Shown: positions 26,469 to 35,783, counted from the stretch's first letter. The stretch is DNA of 57,233 nucleotides from an uncultured Oscillospiraceae bacterium (GCA_934591815.1 CAKTPV010000014.1:1-57233); one strand, 5' to 3'. Numbers and translations are program-made. Notes: a model not told the origin generated them from the sequence alone.

Positions 26469-28073
26469 ATGACAAAGTATATTTTTGTGACGGGCGGCGT
26501 TGTTTCCGGACTGGGAAAGGGCATCACGGCCGCCTCCTTGGGGCGGCTGCTGAAGGCACGGGGACTGAAGGTGGCGGCGCAGAAGCTGGATCCCTACATC
26601 AATGTAGATCCCGGCACCATGAGTCCCTATCAGCACGGCGAGGTCTATGTGACCGAGGACGGGGCGGAGACGGATCTGGATCTGGGACATTACGAGCGGT
26701 TCATCGACGAGGATCTGAATCAATACTCCAACCTGACCACCGGAAAGGTCTACGCCAATGTTATCGCCAAGGAGCGCCGGGGCGCGTATCTGGGCTCTAC
26801 CGTACAGACCATCCCCCACATCACGGATGAGATCAAGCGGTTTATCTACAATGTGGGCAGCAAGGCGGAGGCCGACGTCGTGATCACCGAGATCGGCGGG
26901 ACCATCGGAGATATTGAGAGCCAGCCCTTTATCGAGGCCATCCGGCAGGTGGGCCGGGAGGTAGGCCCCGGGAATGCCCTGTATATCCATGTCACGCTGG
27001 TACCTTATCTGAAAGCGTCTGGCGAGCATAAATCCAAGCCGACCCAGCACTCCGTGAAGGAACTGCAGGGCTTGGGCATCACCCCGGACATCATCATCCT
27101 GCGCTGCGATGAGCCGATCACCGACCCGGGAATCTTTCGTAAAATCTCGAATTTCTGCAACGTGAAGCCGGACTGCGTCATTGAAAACCTGACCCTGCCC
27201 GTCCTCTATGAGGCGCCCCTCTATCTGGAGCAGGCAAACCTGTCTGCGGTGGTGTGCCGGGAGCTGCGGTTGTCCACGCCGGAGCCGGATCTGCGCCAGT
27301 GGCGGGACATGGTCGCCGCCATCAAGAACCGCGGCAGATCGGTGACCATCGGCCTTGTGGGAAAGTATGTGCAGCTTCACGACGCCTATCTCTCTGTTGC
27401 GGAGGCGCTGCGCCACGCCGGCTTTGCCCTTGGCGCAAAGGTGGATATCCGATGGATCGACTCGGAAACGATCACGGAGGAGACGCAGGAGGAGCTCCTC
27501 CCCCGCCTTGACGGGATCCTTGTCCCGGGCGGCTTCGGGAGCCGGGGTATCGAGGGGATGATCCTGGCGGCCCAGTATGCCCGGGAGCATCACATCCCCT
27601 ATCTGGGCATCTGCCTTGGTATGCAGATCGCCGTCATCGAATTTGCCCGCCATGTGCTGGGTATCGCCGATGCCGATTCAGGTGAATTTGCCCCGGAATG
27701 CCGGCATAAGGTCATCGACTTTATGCCCGGTCAGGGGGAGGAGATCGACAAGGGAGGCACCCTCCGGCTGGGCAGCTACCCCTGCGTGATCGCTGACGGA
27801 ACGACTATGGCGCGGTGCTACGGGAGCAAGGAGATCCGGGAACGCCACCGCCACCGCTATGAGTTCAACAACGACTATCGGGAATCCATGCAGGCGGCGG
27901 GGCTGACCATAAGCGGACTGTCTCCCGACGGAAGACTGGTGGAGGCCGTGGAGCTGCGCGACAGCCCCTTCTATGTGGGCGTGCAGTATCACCCGGAGTT
28001 CAAGAGCCGCCCCAACCGCCCTCACCCGCTGTTTCAGGGCTTCCTTGATGCTGCGTTGAAGGGGGAGAAGTGA
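26469..28073 (+). CDS. pyrG: CTP synthase
   Basis: 534 residues. CTP synthase aminates UTP to CTP with glutamine and ATP. The N-terminal synthetase domain starts [18 protein letters not shown] and contains [21 protein letters not shown] and GGTIGDIES. The C-terminal class I glutamine amidotransferase (from ~residue 300) has the nucleophile in YLGICLGMQ and the His-Glu pair in VQYHPEF. The start at 26469 follows GGGAGGG; the frame upstream runs through the terminator. Its leader links it to glutamine supply. Confidence 0.96.
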   Translation: MTKYIFVTGGVVSGLGKGITAASLGRLLKARGLKVAAQKLDPYINVDPGTMSPYQHGEVYVTEDGAETDLDLGHYERFIDEDLNQYSNLTTGKVYANVIAKERRGAYLGSTVQTIPHITDEIKRFIYNVGSKAEADVVITEIGGTIGDIESQPFIEAIRQVGREVGPGNALYIHVTLVPYLKASGEHKSKPTQHSVKELQGLGITPDIIILRCDEPITDPGIFRKISNFCNVKPDCVIENLTLPVLYEAPLYLEQANLSAVVCRELRLSTPEPDLRQWRDMVAAIKNRGRSVTIGLVGKYVQLHDAYLSVAEALRHAGFALGAKVDIRWIDSETITEETQEELLPRLDGILVPGGFGSRGIEGMILAAQYAREHHIPYLGICLGMQIAVIEFARHVLGIADADSGEFAPECRHKVIDFMPGQGEEIDKGGTLRLGSYPCVIADGTTMARCYGSKEIRERHRHRYEFNNDYRESMQAAGLTISGLSPDGRLVEAVELRDSPFYVGVQYHPEFKSRPNRPHPLFQGFLDAALKGEK

Positions 28074-28181
28074 CCGGCCGGCGGCGCAGCGGAAACATAC
28101 TGAGGGTAAATCTGCATACAAAAGCAGATGTCCTTGAAAAGGTGCATAGGTTTGCAGGAAGTGTGCCGAACGGCACTGTAT

Positions 28182-28244
28182 AGGTATGCCGGATCCGTGA
28201 TTGGATAGATATTGTCCGATCTCGGATCCGGCATACCTCTTTTC
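28182..28244 (+). terminator. terminator after pyrG
   Basis: A perfect 16-bp stem AGGTATGCCGGATCCG / CGGATCCGGCATACCT around a 25-base loop, followed by CTTTTCTT. The rest of the gap 28074-28464 holds small hairpins (ATCTGC/GCAGAT; GTGCC/GGCAC) but nothing I can name. Confidence 0.8.
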
Positions 28245-28464
28245 TTGGAGGTTCCCGGAAGCACAGAGGACTGCGCTGTTGACGATTGACGGTATAAATA
28301 TACACGTATATTCAGCGCGGCATCCGAAAAAAATCCTGCGTGAAACGGCTGCGCCGACAACATACAGAGGAACAACGCTATAAAAAGTCGATGCGGCAAC
28401 TGCGCTTGTGTGAATGCACAAATGCTTCCCAAAAGTTGGCGTGAATTATTATACATATTATGCA

Positions 28465-28493
28465 TTGAAAAATGAGTAATTATTCACTATACT
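28465..28493 (+). promoter_or_regulatory. sigma-A promoter of the creatininase-antiporter operon
   Basis: TTGAAA (28465-28470), 17-bp spacer, TATACT (28488-28493), 47 bp before the start codon. Confidence 0.75.
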
Positions 28494-28539
28494 CTGACCA
28501 TCAGCTAAACAGCAATAAACCCTTTGGAGGTACAAAGCC

Positions 28540-29367
28540 ATGATGAAAGATTGGAAGACCATCTATTCGGTCAAGGGGCCGAAGACCATGATGGAGATGA
28601 CGGCGGTGGAGCTGATGGAGGCGATGAAGGAGACAAAGACGATCATCCTTTCCTTCGGCGCTATCGAGAACCACGGCGCACATCTCCCTCTGGGTGCAGA
28701 CTACTATCAGGCGGAAGCGCTGATCCGATGCACCTACGAGGCGCTGCTGGAGAAGGGACACAAGACCATCCCCGGCTTTGCGGTTCCCTTTGGAACGCAG
28801 ACCAATCAGTTCGAGCGACAGGGCGAGCATCTGGTGGGTAACGCATACCTCTTTGAAAAGGTATTCATTGATATGACCGAGAGCCTGATACTCTCCCTGC
28901 ACGAGACGGGCTTTGAGAAGTTTATTCTCATCATAAACCATTCCGAAAACCAGGCCGCCCTGCATGTGGCCGCCAAGGATCTGGCCAACCGATACCAGCT
29001 CCAGTGCATCGTATGTGACTGGGTGGCGCCCCACAATGATTTCTGGCCGCGGGTGCTCAAAAATGCGGAGCATCAGGGGCACGGCGGCGAGGATGAGACG
29101 GCCTGCGTGATGGCGACTGTTCCCGAGCTGGTGCATCTGGAGGGTGCGAAGCCCTACTATGCGCCGGAGGACGAGCACCCGGTGAAGATGGGCGGCCTGT
29201 ACTACTATGGCGGCTCTGTGGGTGTATTTACGCCTGTGGCGAAGTATCTGGATCACAGCCCCGGCTACATCGGCGATCCGGCGGATGCGACCCCGGAGGA
29301 GGGGATCGTCTGTCTGGAGCAGTACGCCAAGTGGATCGCCCAAGTGGCGGAGAAGTATTTGTTTTAA
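28540..29367 (+). CDS. creatininase-family amidohydrolase
   Basis: 275 residues. The creatininase fold hydrolyses cyclic amides with two metal ions. Metal ligands are visible in FGAIENHGAHLPLGADYYQAE (Glu, His, Asp) and GHGGEDETACVM (Glu); the family's NGHGGN appears as INHSENQAAL, a departure that argues against plain creatininase. FGTQTNQFERQGEHLVG is the substrate loop. TTTGGAGG precedes the ATG. It is co-transcribed with an NhaC-type antiporter, so the pair may import and hydrolyse one compound. Substrate unknown. Confidence 0.85.
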   Translation: MMKDWKTIYSVKGPKTMMEMTAVELMEAMKETKTIILSFGAIENHGAHLPLGADYYQAEALIRCTYEALLEKGHKTIPGFAVPFGTQTNQFERQGEHLVGNAYLFEKVFIDMTESLILSLHETGFEKFILIINHSENQAALHVAAKDLANRYQLQCIVCDWVAPHNDFWPRVLKNAEHQGHGGEDETACVMATVPELVHLEGAKPYYAPEDEHPVKMGGLYYYGGSVGVFTPVAKYLDHSPGYIGDPADATPEEGIVCLEQYAKWIAQVAEKYLF

Positions 29368-29386
29368 CGGAGAATAGGAGATAGAT

Positions 29387-30829
29387 ATGTCGGATCAAAA
29401 TAATAAAAAGCTGCAAATGCCCTTTGGGGCTGCCATGTTCTGTATGCTCTTCCTGTTGGGCTCCATGGTTGCGTCGATGCTTTGGCTGGATATTCCCATC
29501 CATATCGACCTGCTGCTCTCCATCGGCGTGACGCTCTTGGTGGCGTATCTCTACAATGGACACCAGTGGAAGCCCCTTTCTGATGCCATTGACTATGGCG
29601 GCAAGATTTGTATCCAGCCCACCATCATCATGATGACCATTGGCTGCGTGGTGGCGTCCTGGATCGCCTGCGGCACGGTGCCCATGATCATCTATTGGGG
29701 GCTGAAGCTCATAAACCCCTCCGTATTCCTTCTGACGGCCTGCCTTATCACCGCGATCATCGCCATCGCCATCGGCAGCTCGTGGTCTGCCGCAGGCACC
29801 ATCGGCGTGGCGCTTATGGGTATCGGCATGGGCTTGGGCGTCAACCCCGCCATGACGGCCGGCGCCGTCGTTTCCGGCGCCTATCTGGGCGATAAGATGT
29901 CTCCGATGTCCGACACCACCAATCTGGCGCCCGCCGTGGCGGAGGCCGACCTGTTCGACCACATCAAGTCCATGATGTACACCACCGGGCCGGCCTTCCT
30001 TATCACACTGGTTGTCTATGGACTGCTGGGCTTGCGGTATAACGCCAGCTCCGTGGACTCTGAGATGGTGACCATGATGACGGAGGCGATTCAGGAAAAC
30101 TTCCATATGAATATCCTGCTGCTTCTGCCCGCCGTGGCAGTGATCGTCATGGCGATCTGCAAGTGTCCCTCCATCCCTACACTGATGGTCTCCTCTCTGG
30201 TGGCTGCGGCCTTGGCGATGCTCGTTCAGGGGCAGACGCTCTCCGGCATTTTGAACATTCTGGACAGCGGCTTCTCCATTGACACCGCGCTGCCCGAGTT
30301 CAACCGGCTGGTGAACAGAGGCGGGCTGCAAAGTATGCTGTGGACGGCGGCTCTGGGTATCCTCGGTATGCTGTACGGCTCCATCATGGAAAAGACCGGT
30401 CTGCTGGAGGCGCTGCTCTCCAAGATGGATCCGCTGGTCAAGTCCACCGGCGGACTGGTCACCGCCGTTGTCCTGACGTGTACGCTGCTGCTGATGGCAA
30501 CAGCCTCTCAGACACTGGCGATCGTGGTGGGCGGCAGAATGTACATCGGCGAGTTCAAGAAAAAGAACCTGCTGCCCCAGACCCTCTCCCGCACCCTGGA
30601 GGACTCCGGTACGATCATCAGTCCGCTGGTTCCGTGGTCGCTGTGCGGCGCCTATATGGCGGGCACTCTGGGCGTCTCCACCATTTCTTATCTGCCCTTC
30701 GCCATGTTCTGCTGGCTGTGCCCCGTGCTGGCCATTGTGTACGGCTTCACCGGCAAATTCTTCTGGAAGACCGGCGAAAAACCCAGCCAGAAGACCTATC
30801 AGCTCCATACCTTGACGGAAGCTGCCTGA
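29387..30829 (+). CDS. NhaC-family Na+/H+ antiporter or related carrier
   Basis: 480 residues with about 11-12 membrane helices. The NhaC family pattern is seen in AIAIGSSWSAAGTIGVALMGIG, VSGAYLGDKMSPMSDTTNLAPAVAEADLFDHIK and EDSGTIISPLVPWSLCGAYM. Members exchange Na+ with H+ or, in some clades, with organic acids such as malate/lactate. AGGAGATAG lies upstream; 19 bp after the creatininase gene. Linked to that enzyme, it may carry its substrate or product. Confidence 0.9.
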   Translation: MSDQNNKKLQMPFGAAMFCMLFLLGSMVASMLWLDIPIHIDLLLSIGVTLLVAYLYNGHQWKPLSDAIDYGGKICIQPTIIMMTIGCVVASWIACGTVPMIIYWGLKLINPSVFLLTACLITAIIAIAIGSSWSAAGTIGVALMGIGMGLGVNPAMTAGAVVSGAYLGDKMSPMSDTTNLAPAVAEADLFDHIKSMMYTTGPAFLITLVVYGLLGLRYNASSVDSEMVTMMTEAIQENFHMNILLLLPAVAVIVMAICKCPSIPTLMVSSLVAAALAMLVQGQTLSGILNILDSGFSIDTALPEFNRLVNRGGLQSMLWTAALGILGMLYGSIMEKTGLLEALLSKMDPLVKSTGGLVTAVVLTCTLLLMATASQTLAIVVGGRMYIGEFKKKNLLPQTLSRTLEDSGTIISPLVPWSLCGAYMAGTLGVSTISYLPFAMFCWLCPVLAIVYGFTGKFFWKTGEKPSQKTYQLHTLTEAA

Positions 30830-30940
30830 TGGATGGGAGCGGCAGAGCTACGCTGTACCGTTACGACCGGATGCTTGCGGCTGCGGAAGTGCAAAATTCC
30901 CACCTTTTACTTTTTCGCTGTTCCAGCGACGCATACGCAA

Positions 30941-30977
30941 AAAGCCCCGGCTGCGCCTTTGGCGCAGCCGGGGCTTT
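30941..30977. terminator. bidirectional terminator
   Basis: A 17-bp stem AAAGCCCCGGCTGCGCC / GGCGCAGCCGGGGCTTT, three-base loop, with T-runs usable on either strand; ends the antiporter operon and the convergent ABC exporter. Confidence 0.88.
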
Positions 30978-30993
30978 CGAAAGCTCGGCAGTA

Positions 30994-32571
30994 TTATACG
31001 TGCTCTACCAGATGTGCGTCCTTCAGCTCCAGGATCTGATCGTACAGCGGAAGCAGCTCCGGACTCACCTTATGCTCGATGCTGATCACGGTCAGACCGG
31101 CGGTTTGGAGCAGCTGCGACAGAATTTTCTGGCTGCTGTCCTTATCCATGTTGGCGGTGGCCTCGTCCAGGAAGATGACGGACTTGTCCTCGATCAGCAC
31201 CCGCGCCAGCGCCAGCTTTTGCCGTTCGCCGCCGGAGAGGTTGCCTTTGGTGTTCTGGAAAGCCTGCTCCAGATCGTGGGACGCAAGGAAGGCGTCCATG
31301 CCCAAGGAACGCAGCACAGGCTCTACGCGCTCCCGTAATTCCGGGCGGTACAGTGTGGTGTTCTGAAGGAGGGTGTCGTCGAACAGAAACGCATCCTGTA
31401 ATACAACGCCGATCCGGTCATACAGCGCGGGCCACAGCTGGCGGATGTCCGTTCCATTGACGGAAATACACCCCTCGTACTCACTTTCAAGGCCGGTCAG
31501 CAGCTTGAAAAGAGTGCTCTTGCCGCTGCCGTTTTCACCCAGGATCAGATATTTCTTTCCCGCCTCGAACCGATAGCTTGCGTGGGACAGGATGACCTTT
31601 TCCTCGTGCCGGAAGGACACGTCGTTGAGGTCGATGTGTGCAACAGCCGGGATGGCCGCCGCGGGTGTCTCACTGTCGGGGACGGACAGCAGACGGCTGA
31701 TCTTCTGGCGAATGCTGGCCACGCTCCGCATCTCCGACAGCTGATAGGAGATGCTGTTGGTGGGGATGACGAGCATCTCGGACAATTGCAGCGCGCCCAC
31801 CAGCGCACCCACGGACAACCGACCCTTGGCGATCTCGTAGATGCTGAAGCCCACCATCACCGCTTCGCCGGCGTAGGACAGCAGGCCGATGATCATATTG
31901 ACCCGGATCTTCGTCTTGGACTTGGCAAATTCCGCGTGGGCAGCGCTCTCGTTATCCTGCTCCAGCGTTTGCAGGTATTCCCGCTCGACGTGGTTGACCT
32001 TGATGGTCGGATACCCGTGGATCAGGTTGCCGATCATGACGTTGAGCTTTTCCAGCGCCATCGTATAGAGGTTTGTCCGCTTTTCCAGCGCCTGTCCCTG
32101 CACGGCCGAGGCAACGATGGGACAGACAGTGGAAACGATGATGATCATGGCCAGATAGCCGTTGATGTACAGCAGCGCGGCCACACAGGCGACCAACACC
32201 AGCATGCTGTACGCCAGCTCCAAGCGCGTGACATAGAAGCTGTCCACCAGCATCTCGATCTCATTGTTCAGCGTGGTGACATAGTTCTGCCCCTGCTCCT
32301 CCTGAAATTTCCGGGGCGGCATATGGATGATATGCGCCATGACCTGCTTCTTGAGGCCGAACAGCTTGCCGTTTCTGTATTTACTTGTGCTGAGCTGCCG
32401 CGCCGTCTCAAACAGGAGAATGCCCAGAATGCTGACGAGATAGCAGATGAACATGGCGCGTGCGTCGCCTGCACCCGCCTCCACCGCGTCGATGGCGTTC
32501 TGGAGATAGATCGGCTTGAGCGAGGTGCAGACAGCCAAAAGTATCGAGGATAAAATGACAATAAAAACCAC
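30994..32571 (-). CDS. ABC exporter, fused membrane and ATP-binding domains
   Basis: 525 residues. Six membrane helices (residues ~1-290) are followed by an ATPase with Walker A GENGSGKST, Q-loop VVLQDAF, signature NLSGGERQKLALARVL, Walker B SVIFLDEATANMD and H-loop SIEHK. It is a half-size exporter, probably a homodimer. The frame opens at 32658, but GTG at 32571 has ATAGGAGG seven bases upstream and begins the first helix, so it is preferred. An inverted repeat GTGAAACG-N4-CGTTTCAC lies just before the ribosome-binding site. Confidence 0.85.
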   Translation of the reverse strand: MVFIVILSSILLAVCTSLKPIYLQNAIDAVEAGAGDARAMFICYLVSILGILLFETARQLSTSKYRNGKLFGLKKQVMAHIIHMPPRKFQEEQGQNYVTTLNNEIEMLVDSFYVTRLELAYSMLVLVACVAALLYINGYLAMIIIVSTVCPIVASAVQGQALEKRTNLYTMALEKLNVMIGNLIHGYPTIKVNHVEREYLQTLEQDNESAAHAEFAKSKTKIRVNMIIGLLSYAGEAVMVGFSIYEIAKGRLSVGALVGALQLSEMLVIPTNSISYQLSEMRSVASIRQKISRLLSVPDSETPAAAIPAVAHIDLNDVSFRHEEKVILSHASYRFEAGKKYLILGENGSGKSTLFKLLTGLESEYEGCISVNGTDIRQLWPALYDRIGVVLQDAFLFDDTLLQNTTLYRPELRERVEPVLRSLGMDAFLASHDLEQAFQNTKGNLSGGERQKLALARVLIEDKSVIFLDEATANMDKDSSQKILSQLLQTAGLTVISIEHKVSPELLPLYDQILELKDAHLVEHV

Positions 32572-32587
32572 GTTTTCGCCTCCTATG

Positions 32588-32607
32588 GTGAAACGTCGTC
32601 GTTTCAC
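32588..32607 (-). promoter_or_regulatory. inverted-repeat operator candidate before the ABC exporter
   Basis: GTGAAACG and CGTTTCAC, 8-bp perfect arms with a four-base centre, lie immediately upstream of the exporter's ribosome-binding site. The position suits a repressor of drug or peptide export. Regulator unknown. Confidence 0.45.
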
Positions 32608-32714
32608 AGTATCGTATGCTGCATAAATCGGACGCCGCCTGCGCAAGACCCACCGCACCCGATTATAACAGAAACGGGCGCGGAAGTCCAGCAGCTTCAG
32701 GAGGTGAAAAGCAG

Positions 32715-32756
32715 CGGGGCAGGGTGTGGGTCAAATTTGACCCACACCCTGCCCCG
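32715..32756. repeat. 42-bp perfect palindrome
   Basis: Two 21-bp arms meet with no spacer; the centre reads TGTGGGTCAAATTTGACCCA. Its half-site TGTGGGTCA recurs five times at 34279-34474. The function is unknown; it has no T-run and separates the exporter from a gene fragment. Confidence 0.9.
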
Positions 32757-32784
32757 TGAATGGGCAATTCCGGTGATTACCCCT

Positions 32785-33009
32785 TTACTGCTCGCGTTCA
32801 CAGCACCGCTTACGCCGTTTCATTGTGAGCACGCCCACACCGGCGAGTGCAGCTGCGGCAGAAATAGTATACGTCATAATACCCGCATCGCCGGTCCGCA
32901 CACCGGAAACCGCGCGATCCATGAGCACCAGCGTATATGTGGAGAATTTATTCGCGGAGAAGGTCGCCTTGCCATCCTTGATGGAGGTGGACAGGAACTC
33001 CCTTTTTTG
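32785..33009 (-). pseudogene. C-terminal fragment of a surface protein
   Basis: About 74 codons without a start. The reading ends in KATFSANKFSTYTLVLMD, then a TGD motif, one membrane helix (ISAAAALAGVGVL) and a KRRKR tail. This is the end of a secreted surface protein with an MSCRAMM-like wall or membrane anchor; the LPxTG sorting signal is not intact (VRTGD). The frame is stopped upstream by TGA, so the ectodomain is lost. Confidence 0.65.
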
Positions 33010-33015
33010 TTTATT

Positions 33016-34119
33016 TCAACGCATCCAGAGGGTCATGACTGCCAGCAGCACAGCCAGAAAGCCGAAGCTGATGGCGGAAAACAGAGCCATGAACCGTCCT
33101 GTCTGCCCTTTGATGTGCTTTGTGTACTCCCGGAAGGTGATGAGGCTGGCCAGCGACGCCACCAGCGTCCCTGCGCCGCCGATGTTCACGCCTACCAGCA
33201 GCCCCGGATAGTCATCTGTGAACCGGCTCAGCAGGATGGCGGCAGGCACATTGCTAATGATCTGACTGGTCAGCGCGGCCACTGGCATGACTCCGTGGGT
33301 CAGCAGCTGCCGGAACAGTTGATGTACCGGTTCGATCCGTGCCATGTTGCCGGAAAAGGTGAAGAACGCCGCAAATGTCACCAGCAGTCCCCAGTCCACC
33401 CCCAGCAGCGCCCGACGGTCCAGCACCAGCAGCGCTGCCACAATGATGACCAGCCCCAGCCAGTAGGGGATGCCCCGCAGCACCATGGCCACCGCCACAC
33501 AGAACAGCACGCCGTATACCGCAGTGCGCCGCTTGTCCGGCAATGCTTCCTGCCGGGACACGGTCAACCCCTCGCAAGGGAGAAACAGGCAGCACAGCAA
33601 AATCAGCACTGTGGACAACAGGAACGGCGGCAGCATGATGGACAGGAACTCTCCGTTGGGAATGTTGTAGTGGTTGAAAAGATACAGATTCTGGGGATTG
33701 CCGAAGGGTGTCAGCATGCCGCCCAGATTGGCAGCGCAGTTCTGCAGAATGAACGTCAGTGCCGTCCATTTCGTCTGGCCGGTGCTTTCCAGCACGAACC
33801 AACTCAGCGGCAGGAATGTCAGCAGCGCCGTGTCGTTGGTCAGCAGCATGGAGCCAACCAGCGTGATGGTCACCAGCGTCGTTACCACGCCGCGGGTGGT
33901 GTGGAACACCTGCACCAGCTTTTGTGCCAGCAGGGGGAACAGGCCCACGCCCCGCAGCGCGCCCACCACCGCCAGCACACACAGCAAACAGGACAGCGTT
34001 TTCACATCGTAGTAGTCCAGATAGGCCGCGTCCGGCGGCACGAATACCGCCGTCACCGCCGCCGCCAGCACCGCAATTACCGGCATAGCGTTGGACTTGC
34101 ACCATTGCAGCAGCTTCAT
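33016..34119 (-). CDS. ArsB/NhaD-like (SLC13-type) membrane carrier
   Basis: 367 residues with about ten membrane helices, of the ion transporter superfamily that includes ArsB, NhaD and dicarboxylate carriers. Typical features: LVGSMLLTNDTALLTFLPLS, ANLGGMLTPFGNPQNLYLF (helix-breaking Asn-Pro hairpin) and ISNVPAAILLSRF. GTGAGG precedes ATG 34119 by a short spacing. Substrate unassigned: citrate/dicarboxylate, arsenite and Na+ are all possible. It is a single gene beside truncated DNA. Confidence 0.82.
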   Translation of the reverse strand: MKLLQWCKSNAMPVIAVLAAAVTAVFVPPDAAYLDYYDVKTLSCLLCVLAVVGALRGVGLFPLLAQKLVQVFHTTRGVVTTLVTITLVGSMLLTNDTALLTFLPLSWFVLESTGQTKWTALTFILQNCAANLGGMLTPFGNPQNLYLFNHYNIPNGEFLSIMLPPFLLSTVLILLCCLFLPCEGLTVSRQEALPDKRRTAVYGVLFCVAVAMVLRGIPYWLGLVIIVAALLVLDRRALLGVDWGLLVTFAAFFTFSGNMARIEPVHQLFRQLLTHGVMPVAALTSQIISNVPAAILLSRFTDDYPGLLVGVNIGGAGTLVASLASLITFREYTKHIKGQTGRFMALFSAISFGFLAVLLAVMTLWMR

Positions 34120-34278
34120 AAATACCTCACATAGCCCCACGAGAGGGCAAAATTTCAACGGCAGTTACAATAGCACATTCGCTCTGAAAATGCAAGGACG
34201 CGATGAGACAAAGAAAGACCGCTCGAAGAAACAGATTTTCGCTCCGCTCCTCTTTCAACCTTTCCGCGCATTTCCGCG

Positions 34279-34474
34279 TGTGGGTCACGGTGTGGGTCAG
34301 CATCGCAGGCAGCGCCGGTGTGGGTCAGCTTTCACTGGCAGGGGAATGGTCACATTTTGCGCTGCTGGAAACAATGAAAGGGTATCAAAACGAAGGCATA
34401 GAGCCACCGGGCGGAGCGCAATGCTCCCGCCGGGTGGCTCTGCAGGTTTTCGGTATGGGTCAAAATGTGGGTCA
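34279..34474. repeat. cluster of TGTGGGTCA motifs
   Basis: TGTGGGTCA occurs at 34279-34287, 34291-34299, 34321-34329 and 34466-34474, with TATGGGTCA at 34454-34462, all in the same direction. The same nine bases form the core of the palindrome at 32715-32756. They could be protein-binding sites or the degraded end of an integrase gene. Confidence 0.6.
34353..34387 (+). repeat. 35-bp dispersed repeat, copy 1
   Basis: Begins CACATTTTGCGCTGCTGGAA and ends AAAGGGTAT. It differs from copy 2 (35192-35226) at one base (A/G). It lies upstream of the HepT-MntA module. Confidence 0.9.
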
Positions 34475-34804
34475 AAGCGTTTTCAGCGCATCAAGAAACG
34501 GCGGCAGAACATCGTAGATGATCGCACATATGACGGTCCAGTTGGTATCCTCGTAGTGATGCACCAACCTGTGCCGCAAGCCCGCAATTTTCACCCACGG
34601 AATGTCGGGATGCTGCGACTTAAAATTCTCCGTCAAGTTGGCGGCGTGCTCACCGATGTTATAAAGAGGCGTTGTGACAGTCCATTGAATAGTTTCCTCC
34701 GCGAAGATCCTATCCGGCGTGATGTTTTCTTCTGACACATAGCGCAGGAGCTTTTCCACAGTCTCACGCATTTTCACAATTCTCTGCTGGTCGCTGTACT
34801 TCAT
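34472..34804 (-). CDS. hepT: HepT-like HEPN ribonuclease toxin
   Basis: 110 residues, DUF86/HEPN. The catalytic and modification motif RX4HXY is exact: Arg77, His82, Tyr84 in GLRHRLVHHYED. HepT toxins cleave RNA and are silenced when the partner MntA adds AMP groups to the motif tyrosine. Upstream NIGEHAANL and IPWVKIAG are family-typical. It overlaps mntA by four bases (ATGA), so the two are co-translated with the antitoxin first. Confidence 0.92.
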   Translation of the reverse strand: MKYSDQQRIVKMRETVEKLLRYVSEENITPDRIFAEETIQWTVTTPLYNIGEHAANLTENFKSQHPDIPWVKIAGLRHRLVHHYEDTNWTVICAIIYDVLPPFLDALKTL

Positions 34805-35103
34805 GCGATCTGCACCCCCTCCGCCATCACGGTGTCATAAAAAGCGGAGCCGGCATTGAGCTCCCGCAGCTCGTACACGTCCACGTGCTTTCCTAAGGTG
34901 CGGTGCAGCTCCTCCGCGATACAGAAAACGTCGGTAGGGTCGAATCTGCTTCCGCCAATCACAATGAGGTCAATGTCGGAAGCGGCATCCGCTTCCTGCC
35001 GCGCATAAGAGCCGAACAAAATGGCACGCTCGGCATGGTATTTTTTTAGCAGCCGCCGCACGGCGGTAAAAACTTCGTCCTGTGTATAGACCCTGTCAGA
35101 CAT
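34801..35103 (-). CDS. mntA: MntA-like nucleotidyltransferase antitoxin
   Basis: 100 residues of the minimal nucleotidyltransferase fold. The GSX10DXD signature is exact: Gly31-Ser32 and Asp43/Asp45 in LFGSYARQEADAASDIDLIV. It would AMPylate HepT using ATP. GGAGGTGCGAAGCAA lies before the ATG. The module sits between two 35-bp direct repeats. Confidence 0.92.
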   Translation of the reverse strand: MSDRVYTQDEVFTAVRRLLKKYHAERAILFGSYARQEADAASDIDLIVIGGSRFDPTDVFCIAEELHRTLGKHVDVYELRELNAGSAFYDTVMAEGVQIA

Positions 35104-35191
35104 TTGCTTCGCACCTCCTTCGATGAATTTGAATGTTCCCTACCATGCAGTATACCACAAACATGGGGATTTCACAAGTGCTTACGATGCC

Positions 35192-35226
35192 CACATTTTG
35201 CGCTGCTGGAAACAATAAAAGGGTAT
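35192..35226 (+). repeat. 35-bp dispersed repeat, copy 2
   Basis: Same direction as copy 1, 839 bp away, 34/35 identical. Lies just past the stop codon of the LURP-one protein. Confidence 0.9.
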
Positions 35227-35237
35227 AGCCTGCCCCC

Positions 35238-35714
35238 TCAGTTCCGTGAGCATTTCTCCGCATCGATGGCAAGCACCACCATCAGCGCGTACAGGGAGTT
35301 TTCCTCGTCTGCCACGTCGATGACGTAGGTATCTGTCCAGTGGAACAGCTCTTTGGACACCGAGGCCACCTGCTGTCCCGCTGCGTCCACGATGGTGTAG
35401 TCCCACTCCATGAAGCTGCCTTCCACCCGCCAGCCGTTGAAGTCCAGCGTGAACGACGGTCGCAGGAACGTGAACTCTTTGCGGATGGTGCCCACGCACT
35501 GCTCCCCAATGTACAGGTCAAACTTGGGAAGGAAGGTGAACACCTGCTGCTGTACTGTGGCGATGTGCTGCCCCATAGGGTCGAGGATATGCAGACAGTG
35601 TCCCCACGACAGCTTGCCCTCCACTGTGAAAGCCACCGCGCCGTTCCCGTCCATGTGGTAGATGTCGTAGCTGTCGAACCACGAAAACATCCGCTGCTTG
35701 AAATAGAGCTTCAT
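35238..35714 (-). CDS. LURP-one-related (YxjI-type) protein
   Basis: 158 residues (160 if the ATG at 35720 is used). A Tubby-like beta-barrel of the LURP-one family: MKLYFKQRMFSWFDSYDIY, GNGAVAFTVEGKLS, LHILDPMGQHIATVQQQVFTFLPKFDLYIG and WDYTIVDAAGQQVASVSKELFHWTDTYVIDV match the repeated strand-turn pattern. Bacterial members have no agreed role; membrane phospholipid scrambling is proposed by analogy. GAGGT is three bases from the first ATG and nine from the second, hence the shorter start. Confidence 0.8.
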   Translation of the reverse strand: MKLYFKQRMFSWFDSYDIYHMDGNGAVAFTVEGKLSWGHCLHILDPMGQHIATVQQQVFTFLPKFDLYIGEQCVGTIRKEFTFLRPSFTLDFNGWRVEGSFMEWDYTIVDAAGQQVASVSKELFHWTDTYVIDVADEENSLYALMVVLAIDAEKCSRN

Positions 35715-35783
35715 ACCCATGCACCTCGCTTTCTGCCCCTATTGTACCAGCCGCTGCGGAAATGCGCAAGCGTTCGTGGAGGG

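Noticed and set aside
32704..34134. 476-codon plus-strand frame
   Set aside because: Antisense shadow of the ArsB/NhaD-like carrier: Gln/His-rich product without hydrophobic or domain pattern, while the minus strand gives a clear membrane protein.
34402..34442. Terminator for hepT-mntA
   Set aside because: A strong GC-rich stem is present, but no T-run follows on either strand and it lies 30 bp beyond hepT beside repeat motifs; function too unclear to list.
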